NCBI GenBank assembly: GCA_036226585.1
Contig: CP108997.1
Location: 5,704,001 to 5,768,000 of the forward strand
Origin: Streptomyces sp. NBC_00708
Lineage (GTDB): Bacteria > Actinomycetota > Actinomycetes > Streptomycetales > Streptomycetaceae
Direction: 5' to 3'
DNA length: 64,000 nt
Part shown: positions 9,020 to 15,516 of the stretch, in pieces
How positions within the stretch are numbered: the first letter of the stretch is position 1
How the letters are laid out: every line of letters starts with the position of its first letter
Program-made: the position numbers and the translations under genes
Notes under the pieces: generated by a model
What the model was told of the DNA's origin: nothing
Databases searched by the model: none
The model's input: only the letters and a program-made list of their open reading frames with translations

Positions 9020-9678
9020 CGCCCCGCTCCGGACAGCACCGGTGTCAGCCGGGCCCACGGGTTGGGCGGCTCCCCGGTCACCGGGCCCGACACAGCGGCG
9101 CCACGCTCGTGCGCGGTGTGCACGGCCAGCGGGGCCAGTGCCTCGGGTACGCCGTACACCAGGTGACAGAAGCGGTCGGGCGAACAGCGTGTCGTCCAGT
9201 CGGGTCTGCTGAAGGCCGACACGTAGGTGGACCAGGGGCCCTCGAACGTGACCAGGAGATCGGCGATCCTGGCGTAGCCGGGAGCCGGGTGCACGCCCGG
9301 GTTGAGCACCACGGGCGACGCGCCCCGCCGACGCAGCGCGCGTACCAGTTTCCGGTAAGCGGGCAGCGCGTCCCCGGCGGAGCTCACCCGGTCCAGGAAA
9401 CAGCCGTCGGCGGCGTACCACTCCCGGTGCCGGTCGGCATCGGCCATGACATCGGCGGTGGGCCGGATGCCGTAGTCGGTGTCCACGTAGCCGAGCACCC
9501 GGGCGCCCGCTCCGCGCAGAGCACCCGCCGCCGAGACGAATGCGGGATCGGGAGCGTCGCCCGGCCCGTCGGCGGGATTGAGCACGACCGCGTAGGTGCG
9601 GTCGGCTGCCTCGATGAGCCGGTGCCAGGCGGCAGGGTCCACAGCCGGGTGGACGTACAGCGGGATCAGCAGGCTCAC
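9016..9678 (-). CDS. spherulin-4 family (GH135-like) glycosidase
   Basis: 220 residues from the GTG at 9678, overlapping the stop of the upstream epimerase gene as GTGA. The sequence has the family's opening strand LLIPLYVHP and further barrel strands VVLNPADGPGDAPD, VLGYVDTDYG, GCFLDRV, SPVVLNPG and LLVTFEGPW. Aspergillus Sph3, the founding GH135 enzyme, is an endo-acting hydrolase needed to make galactosaminogalactan. No signal peptide is evident here, so the protein is either cytoplasmic or exported by another route. Its coupling to a GH114 gene parallels the fungal cluster, which holds both Sph3 and Ega3. Confidence 0.83.
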   Translation of the reverse strand: MSLLIPLYVHPAVDPAAWHRLIEAADRTYAVVLNPADGPGDAPDPAFVSAAGALRGAGARVLGYVDTDYGIRPTADVMADADRHREWYAADGCFLDRVSSAGDALPAYRKLVRALRRRGASPVVLNPGVHPAPGYARIADLLVTFEGPWSTYVSAFSRPDWTTRCSPDRFCHLVYGVPEALAPLAVHTAHERGAAVSGPVTGEPPNPWARLTPVLSGAGR

Positions 9679-10601
9679 GACGACGGTTCGCCTTCTTCGC
9701 GCGGGGCCGGCGGGTGTGCGGGGGCGGACCACAGGGCCGTCAGGGACTCCCGCAGCGCGTACGAGGGACGCCAGCCGAGGGCTGACCCGGCGGCGGAGAT
9801 GTCGGAACACTGCCAGGACACCTGCCCCGAGCGGGCGGAGCCCGCCCCCTGCTCCTCGACGCGTCCGCCGAAGCCCGCGATCTCCGCCAGGGTATGCACG
9901 AGGTCGCGCACCGGTACGGCGTCTCCGCCGCCGATGTTGAGCACGCGCGGCAGCGGCCCGGGTGCGGTCACCGCCCGTTCCACCGCCCGCGCCACGTCGC
10001 GTACGTCGACGAAGTCGCGGTACGCCGACAGGTCCCCCAGGCGGAGCACCGCGTCCGGGGCCGGACCCGCGTCGCGCAGGAGACGGGTGACCCGGCCGGG
10101 CAGTCCGCCGGGAGGCGCCCCGGGCCCCACCGGGTTGCCGACCCGCAGGACGAGCGCGTCCAGAGCCGAGGTCGAGACGGTGACCGTGCCGGCCAGTTTC
10201 GTGGCCCCGTAGGCGCTGAGCGGGCGTGTGGCCGCCGACTCCGCCGTCGGGATCCTGCCTGTCCCCGGGCCGTACTCGGCGGCCGAACCGAGATGGACCA
10301 GCCGGGCCGAGGGGCAGGCCAGAGCCATCGCCTCGCACAGGACGGCGGGCCCCCGGGCGTTGGCCTCCGCCAGCGTCACCGGGTCCCCGCCGGTCGCACC
10401 GGCGCAGTTGACCACGGCGTCCGGCGCCGCCGACGCCAGAGTCTTCGCGAGCCGGCCGGCGGAGTCGGTGGCGAGGTCGACGGGAACGCCGGCGGCGGGG
10501 GACCGTCCGCCGGCGAGGACCCACGCATCCTTGAGAGCGCCCAGCCGCTCGGCGACGTGGGCCCCCAGATAGCCGGTGGAACCAAGGACGAGAATGCGCA
10601 T
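9675..10601 (-). CDS. NAD-dependent epimerase/dehydratase (extended SDR)
   Basis: 308 residues. The Rossmann nucleotide-binding motif GSTGYLGAHVAERLG is at the N-terminus, and the catalytic YGATK (Tyr-x-x-x-Lys) follows LVHLGSAAEYG. Later segments (DFVDVRDVARAVERAV, NIGGG) match sugar-nucleotide epimerases and dehydratases. A ribosome site (GGGAG) overlaps the stop of the nucleotidyltransferase gene just upstream. In this operon it probably makes or epimerises the UDP- or dTDP-activated sugar for the polymer; the exact substrate is not determined. Confidence 0.82.
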   Translation of the reverse strand: MRILVLGSTGYLGAHVAERLGALKDAWVLAGGRSPAAGVPVDLATDSAGRLAKTLASAAPDAVVNCAGATGGDPVTLAEANARGPAVLCEAMALACPSARLVHLGSAAEYGPGTGRIPTAESAATRPLSAYGATKLAGTVTVSTSALDALVLRVGNPVGPGAPPGGLPGRVTRLLRDAGPAPDAVLRLGDLSAYRDFVDVRDVARAVERAVTAPGPLPRVLNIGGGDAVPVRDLVHTLAEIAGFGGRVEEQGAGSARSGQVSWQCSDISAAGSALGWRPSYALRESLTALWSAPAHPPAPREEGEPSS

Positions 10602-10608
10602 GCGGTGC

Positions 10609-11322
10609 TCAGGCTCCCTTGAGCAGCAGGGACTTGCGGGTGGTGAACTCCGCGTTGGCCCGGTCGTAGTCGTCGGGGCGGCCGATGTCCAGCCAGTAGC
10701 CGTCGAAATCGTAGGCGCTCGGCGGGTTACCGGAACCCAGCAGATCCAGGACCAACTCGTCGAAGCCCAGCGGCAGCCCGGCGGTGTACCCGTCGAGCGT
10801 GGCCCGGCTCAGCCCGTACACCCCCATCGAAACGCGGTAGTCCATGCTCGGCTTCTCGGTGAAGCCCACCACCTTGCTCGCGTCGGTGGTCAGCACACCG
10901 AAGTCGATGCGCACCTGGCGGGCGTACGTGGCTATGGTCAGCGGTGCTCCCGAGCTCCGGTGGCTGCGCAGGACGTCGGCGTAGTCGAGGTCGGTGAGGA
11001 TGTCCCCGTTCATCACCAGGAAGTTCTCCGGCAGCCGCTCACGCATCATCAGGAGCGGCCCCATGGTCCCCAGCGGCGACGCCTCGGTGGAGTAGTCGAC
11101 CTTCAGGCCCCACTGCGATCCGTCACCGACGTACGCCCGGATGATCTCCCCGAGATGGCCGATGGCGATGGTGCAGCCGGTGAAACCGGCCGAGGCGAGC
11201 TGGCGCAGAACGATTTCGAGGATGGCGTGCTGGTCGCCGATCGGCACCAGCGGCTTGGGCAGGGCCGTGGTGTAGGGCCGCAGCCGGACGCCCTTGCCGC
11301 CGGCCATGATCACTGCGTACAT
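10609..11322 (-). CDS. sugar-1-phosphate nucleotidyltransferase
   Basis: 237 residues from the ATG at 11322, chosen because AAGGGGA stands six bases upstream; a further ATG at 11343 has no good site. The pyrophosphorylase signature is plain: MAGGKGVRLRPYTTALPKPLVPIGDQ. NFLVMNGDIL (metal-binding Asp) and GFTEKPSMDYRVSMGVYG follow. These enzymes activate hexose-1-phosphates with NTP (dTDP-, UDP-, GDP- or CDP-sugar). No allosteric or hexapeptide acyltransferase domain is present. It supplies an activated sugar together with the two flanking SDR enzymes. Confidence 0.88.
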   Translation of the reverse strand: MYAVIMAGGKGVRLRPYTTALPKPLVPIGDQHAILEIVLRQLASAGFTGCTIAIGHLGEIIRAYVGDGSQWGLKVDYSTEASPLGTMGPLLMMRERLPENFLVMNGDILTDLDYADVLRSHRSSGAPLTIATYARQVRIDFGVLTTDASKVVGFTEKPSMDYRVSMGVYGLSRATLDGYTAGLPLGFDELVLDLLGSGNPPSAYDFDGYWLDIGRPDDYDRANAEFTTRKSLLLKGA

Positions 11323-11354
11323 GGTCTTCCCCTTGCTCGACATGCCGGATGTGG

Positions 11355-12356
11355 TCAGATGTTGTAGACGCCGGTCTTGTAGCGGGCGAGGTTGCCCGGC
11401 TCGCGGAAGAACTCCACCGTCTGCGCGAGGCCCTTCTCCAGGGTGTGCGCCGGGCTCCAGCCGGTCGCCGCACGCAGTCGCCCGGCATCCGCGACCAGTC
11501 GCATGACCTCCGAGTTCGCGGGCCGCAGCCGCTGCGCGTCCTCCCGGACGTCGAGCGCGGTGTCCATCACCTTGCCGATGAGGGCGACCAGGTCGCCGAC
11601 GGAGATCTCGCCACCCGTACCGGCGTTGAACGTACGGCCCACGACCTGCTCGGCGGGCGCGGTGCCGACCGCCAGGAACGCCTGCGCGGTGTCCTTGACG
11701 AAGGTGAAGTCCCGGGTGGGACGCAGGTCGCCGAGGGTGATGGTCCGCTCCCCGGCCGCGACCTGCCCGATGACGGTCGGGATCACGGCCCGCATGGACT
11801 GCCGCGGCCCGAAGGTGTTGAACGGCCGCAGCGTCACCACCGGGGTGTCGAAACTGGCGTGATAGCTGTCGGCCAGCCGGTCCCCGCCCGCCTTCGAAGC
11901 CGCATAGGGGGACTGGGTGTTGATGGGGTGGTCCTCGGTGATCGGCACGGTCTGCGCGGTGCCGTAGGTCTCACTGGTCGAGGTGTGCACCAGCCGTGGT
12001 GTGCCCGCGGTCCGTACCGCCTCCAGTACGTTCAGCGTGCCCGTGACGTTGGTGTCCACGTAGCTGTGGGGTGCCCGGTAGGAGTAGGGGATGGCGATGA
12101 GCGCGGCCAGGTGGTAGACGCTGTCGGCCCCTTCGACGAGATGACGGACCGAACCCGGGTCCCGGACGTCGCCGAGGACGATCTCGACCTGGTCCAGGAC
12201 GTCGGGGGACAGGGTTTCGAGCCAGCCGTACGAGGAGAAGGAGTTGTACTGCGCCATGGCCCTCACCCGGTATCCGGCGGTGACGAGCGCCTCGGTGAGG
12301 TGCGATCCGATGAAGCCCTCGGCTCCGGTGACGGCGGCAAGCGGTGGGCCGTTCAC
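11355..12356 (-). CDS. NAD-dependent sugar-nucleotide epimerase/4,6-dehydratase (extended SDR)
   Basis: 333 residues from the GTG at 12356, which has GGAGGAAA six bases upstream. Motifs: AVTGAEGFIGSHLTEALV (NAD-binding), VYHLAALIAIPYSY, TSTSETYGTAQ, YAASK (catalytic Tyr/Lys), RPFNTFGPRQS and RDFTFVKDTA. The TSTSETYG form is typical of GDP-mannose 4,6-dehydratase and WbpP/GalE-like SDRs. It is a candidate maker of UDP-GalNAc or another precursor for the polymer. The stop lies 32 bp before the start of the nucleotidyltransferase gene. A heptanucleotide repeat array lies just upstream of its ribosome site. Confidence 0.86.
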   Translation of the reverse strand: MNGPPLAAVTGAEGFIGSHLTEALVTAGYRVRAMAQYNSFSSYGWLETLSPDVLDQVEIVLGDVRDPGSVRHLVEGADSVYHLAALIAIPYSYRAPHSYVDTNVTGTLNVLEAVRTAGTPRLVHTSTSETYGTAQTVPITEDHPINTQSPYAASKAGGDRLADSYHASFDTPVVTLRPFNTFGPRQSMRAVIPTVIGQVAAGERTITLGDLRPTRDFTFVKDTAQAFLAVGTAPAEQVVGRTFNAGTGGEISVGDLVALIGKVMDTALDVREDAQRLRPANSEVMRLVADAGRLRAATGWSPAHTLEKGLAQTVEFFREPGNLARYKTGVYNI

Positions 12357-12394
12357 GATGGTTTCCTCCGGTGGTCGACGGTTGGTGTTCGGTC

Positions 12395-12463
12395 GGTGGC
12401 AGGTGGCAGGTGGCAGGTGGCAGGTGGCAGGTGGCAGGTGGCAGGTGGCAGGTGGCAGGTGGC
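12395..12463. repeat. tandem 7-bp repeat (GGTGGCA)x9 plus one imperfect unit
   Basis: Nine exact copies of GGTGGCA run from 12395 to 12457, followed by GGTGGCg to 12464. The array fills most of the non-coding gap between the membrane-protein gene (stop at 12491) and the SDR start at 12356. On the transcribed strand it reads as repeats of TGCCACC, ending about 26 bases before the SDR ribosome site. Arrays of this kind change copy number by slipped-strand mispairing. Here that would alter spacing or mRNA structure, not a reading frame. Confidence 0.95.
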
Positions 12464-12490
12464 GGTTGGCGATTGGTCCGTGGAGCGCCC

Positions 12491-13897
12491 TCAGCCGTGC
12501 GCGGCGGGCCGGCCCAGCTTCCGTACGGCCACCGCGGTGAGACAGAGCAGGGCGGCACCGCAGCTCAGAGGCAACGCCGCAGGGCCCGGCGGGGCGCCGG
12601 TCAGCATCCCCGCACCGGGGAACGCCGCCGCGCCGAGACACACGACGGCAGGTGGCCAGGCGGTGCCGAACGCCTGAAGCAGCAGGGAGATCCACAGCGT
12701 TCCGGCGAGCAGCAGAAGGGGGGCGGGCTCGGCGCCCACGAGCATCGCCGCCGGTCCCAGAGGGCCGAGGTACACCAGCAGGCAGCCGGCGAGAACGGCG
12801 GCGGAGCGTGCCCGGAACCCGCCGAGCGTCCTCGCGGACCGCAGCGCGGCCACCGACAGCCCGCGGTAGCGGTAGAGCAGCCACTCGGCCGGCCCCATGC
12901 TCAGGGTCAGCACGATCACGGCCCAGGGCTGGTCCCGGCCCGCCAGGAACGCGAGTGATCCGGCGGCCAGCCCGAACAGGCCGTACGGCAGGGACGGCCA
13001 CAGCCCCGGACGCGCGGTGCCGGGCGCGGCCGGGGCGGAGCGGGTGGCGCGCAGCGCCCAGCCGGCCGCGGCGGCGGCGCCGAGGAGCGACAGCAGCGGC
13101 AGCCCGGCGCGCAGCACGTTCCCGGGTTCCCACCACAGAAGGGACGTCCCACCGGCGGCGACCGGCAGGAGGACCGCCAGCAGCAGCCGCTCGCGGCCCA
13201 GTACGAGCAGCACACCGGCCGCCGCGAGGTAGGCGGACTGGACCGTGACGACCAGGGCCGTCACGCCCGATCCCGAAAGAGCGGTTCCGGCGGCGGCCGC
13301 CGCCGCGGCACCCAGCGGCGCCCCCTTCGCGAGGGTGCGGCCCGCCTCCCGCCGCCCGGCCGCCAGGCGCACGTAGGACCGGTGGCCCAGCGCCTGGTTC
13401 CAGGCCCAGGAAATGAGCCCCGCCACCACCAGCGCCCGCACCGTGCCGTCGGGAGGCAGCAGCCGCCCGGCCAGTGCGTACGCGAGGCCGGGAAGCGCGA
13501 ACAGCAGCCCGCGCAAGGCGCAACGCAGATGGTCGGGCCGCCAGGGGTCCTTGGGACGGGGCGGCTCGGGGAACGTCCGAGGGACGCGCCGGTACAACGC
13601 CGTCGCCAGCGAGAACAGGTCGGCGTGCCCGTACTTCTCCCGGATCACGTCGCCGGTGAGGCCCTCGGACTCCAGCAGGGCGGCGACCTCGTAGGGGTGG
13701 ACCGCCGGCGCGACACCGTCGGCCAGTGCGGCGGCCAGCCCGTCCACCGCGTCGGCTTGAGCCCTGCGGCGGGGCAGGACGGGGGCGCCCGGGTGCGCGT
13801 CGGCGAGGCGCAGGGCGAGGGTGCGGTCGTCGGCGAGGCGCAGGGCCAGCGTGTCCTGCTCCGCGCCGCCCGGTTCCAACGACATGGGTCCGCTCAT
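12491..13897 (-). CDS. polytopic membrane protein, candidate polysaccharide exporter (PelG-position)
   Basis: 468 residues; the ATG at 13897 overlaps the PelF-like stop as ATGA. The first 140 residues are soluble, with a tandem ten-residue repeat (TLALRLADDR / TLALRLADAH) and a helical segment HPYEVAALLESEGL. About ten to twelve hydrophobic segments follow (for example LLFALPGLAYALAGRLL, LLLAVLLPVAAGG, LLVYLGPLGPAAMLVG). Pel operons place a 12-TM PelG transporter directly next to PelF. Position, length and topology fit that role, but I see no diagnostic PelG motif, so homology is inferred. Confidence 0.62.
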   Translation of the reverse strand: MSGPMSLEPGGAEQDTLALRLADDRTLALRLADAHPGAPVLPRRRAQADAVDGLAAALADGVAPAVHPYEVAALLESEGLTGDVIREKYGHADLFSLATALYRRVPRTFPEPPRPKDPWRPDHLRCALRGLLFALPGLAYALAGRLLPPDGTVRALVVAGLISWAWNQALGHRSYVRLAAGRREAGRTLAKGAPLGAAAAAAAGTALSGSGVTALVVTVQSAYLAAAGVLLVLGRERLLLAVLLPVAAGGTSLLWWEPGNVLRAGLPLLSLLGAAAAAGWALRATRSAPAAPGTARPGLWPSLPYGLFGLAAGSLAFLAGRDQPWAVIVLTLSMGPAEWLLYRYRGLSVAALRSARTLGGFRARSAAVLAGCLLVYLGPLGPAAMLVGAEPAPLLLLAGTLWISLLLQAFGTAWPPAVVCLGAAAFPGAGMLTGAPPGPAALPLSCGAALLCLTAVAVRKLGRPAAHG

Positions 13898-15417
13898 CCG
13901 GCCGCGCTCCTCACCGGGAATCTGCCCACCGTCGCCGGCACGTGTTCCTCGACGGCCGAGGGCGCTCTCCGGCCGCCGGACTCGGACAGCTCCTGGTAGA
14001 TGGAACGGAAGGTGTCGATGGTCTGCCGGAGGGTGAACTGCTCGATCACCCTGAGCCGGGCCCCCTCGCCCATCCTCCGGCGCCGTCCGGCGTCGGCCAG
14101 CAGCTCCAGAGCGGCGGCGGCCATCGCGGCCGGGTCGCGGGGCGGCACGACGAGACCGGTGTCGCCGACCGCCTCCCGGACGCCGCCCACGTCCGTGGAG
14201 ACGGTGGCCCGCCCGCACGACATGGCTTCGATCAGGGTGAAGGGGAAGCCCTCGCTGATGCTGGAGAGCATCACGACGTTGCCCGCCGCGTAGGCGTCCC
14301 TGATGTCCTCGACCCGGCCCTCGAAGGTGACCGCGGCGGCATGGCCCAGCTCCGCGGCCAGCGCCTCGCACCGGTCCCGGTAGGCCTCCCCGCCGCGCGG
14401 CGTACCGCCGAACAGGCGCAGCCGCGCGGCCGGCACCCGCTCCCGTACGAGGGCGAAGGCGCGGATCAGGGTCTCCAGGTCCTTGATCGGGTCGACCCGG
14501 CCGGCCCAGCTGAGCACGGGGTCGGTGGGTTCCGGGCCGGCGGGCGGGAACGCGGCGGGGTCCACGCCGTTGTAGACCGTGCGGATCGCATCGGGCGCGG
14601 CGCCTCCGTGCTCCTCCCACAGCCGGTTGTAGCGGTTGCCCGGAGTGATCAGGGCGGCTCGCCGGTACGTCTCCTCGGCGAGCAGCCGGAAGAAGCCCAG
14701 CACGAGAGCCTTCACCGGCCACCGGTAGGGAGCGGTGCGGTATCCGAGGTAGCGCTCGCGCAGATACACCCCGTGCTCGGTGAGCAGCAGCGGCACGCCG
14801 TGCCGTTCCAGTGCGGCGAGGCCCGGAAGGCACGCCACGCCGCCGCTGACCGCGTGTGCCACCCCCGCCGTCGGGTACGGCGCGGCCAGCGGCCGCAGGG
14901 CGTGCTCCAGGAGCGCGGTCGCGGTCACCGCGTCGTGCAGGGTCGGCCGGGCCTCGCGCACCGCGAGTCCGGGCCGGTTCCAGACGGCCGTCAGGATGCC
15001 GAGCGCCTGGTCCCCGCGCAGGAAGGGACTGAGCCTGCCGTCCTCGCCGGCCCGTGCCAGCGCGTACAGAGCCGGGCCGAAGCCGCTCTCCGCGCGCGGG
15101 TCGAGCAGCGCGGTCACGAACCGCTCGTAGGACTCGGCGAGCCGTCGGCCGTGGCGCCCGTACGGCGCCTGCCCCTCGGGGGTGGGACCCCACATGGGGA
15201 CGGAGACGATGCGGCCGACGTGGGCGGGGACCTCCCAGACGACCGGTTCGCGGCCGGTGCCGGTGACGGCGAGCACGTCGAACGCGATGTCGGGCATGCC
15301 GGTCACGAGTTGGTCGCACCAGACGCTCACACCACCGTGACTGTGCGGGTAGGTGCCTTCGGTGAGCAGGGTGACGCGCGACGCGCCGGAGCGTCGCGCG
15401 CCGTGGGGAATGTGCAT
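13894..15417 (-). CDS. pelF: PelF-like GT4 glycosyltransferase (DUF3492 + GT-B)
   Basis: 507 residues. It opens with the DUF3492/PelF signature VTLLTEGTYPHSHGGVSVWCDQLV, then LLTEHGVYLRER and the GT4 C-terminal domain: VYNGVDPAAFPP, LSWAGRVDPIKDLETLIRAF, VTFEGRVEDIRDAYAAGNVVMLSSISEGFPFTLIEAM (EX7E-type motif) and TDVGGVREAV. PelF is the cytoplasmic UDP-sugar transferase that polymerises Pel (alpha-1,4-GalNAc-rich). GGAG stands about eight bases before the ATG. It is coupled to the membrane-protein gene by an ATGA overlap. It is the only glycosyltransferase in the operon and so the likely polymerase. Confidence 0.88.
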   Translation of the reverse strand: MHIPHGARRSGASRVTLLTEGTYPHSHGGVSVWCDQLVTGMPDIAFDVLAVTGTGREPVVWEVPAHVGRIVSVPMWGPTPEGQAPYGRHGRRLAESYERFVTALLDPRAESGFGPALYALARAGEDGRLSPFLRGDQALGILTAVWNRPGLAVREARPTLHDAVTATALLEHALRPLAAPYPTAGVAHAVSGGVACLPGLAALERHGVPLLLTEHGVYLRERYLGYRTAPYRWPVKALVLGFFRLLAEETYRRAALITPGNRYNRLWEEHGGAAPDAIRTVYNGVDPAAFPPAGPEPTDPVLSWAGRVDPIKDLETLIRAFALVRERVPAARLRLFGGTPRGGEAYRDRCEALAAELGHAAAVTFEGRVEDIRDAYAAGNVVMLSSISEGFPFTLIEAMSCGRATVSTDVGGVREAVGDTGLVVPPRDPAAMAAAALELLADAGRRRRMGEGARLRVIEQFTLRQTIDTFRSIYQELSESGGRRAPSAVEEHVPATVGRFPVRSAAG

Positions 15418-15472
15418 GGAGCTGCTCCACAGCCGGGAAGTGAGGGTGTCGGGCCCGGGGGCGCGGGCCCGC

Positions 15473-15497
15473 CCCGGCCGCCGCGGTGGCGGCCGGG
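15473..15497. other. hairpin between deacetylase and pelF-like genes
   Basis: CCCGGCCGCC at 15473-15482 pairs exactly with GGCGGCCGGG at 15488-15497, leaving a five-base loop. It lies in the 99-bp gap within the operon, 20 bases after the deacetylase stop. It may be an attenuator or a 3'-end stabiliser that separates deacetylase expression from the rest of the operon. Confidence 0.45.
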
Positions 15498-15516
15498 ACA
15501 GGAGGGCGTACGCCTG

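Noticed and set aside
12395..12463. Repeat array as a possible CRISPR
   Set aside because: Units are seven bases with no spacers, so it is a simple tandem repeat.
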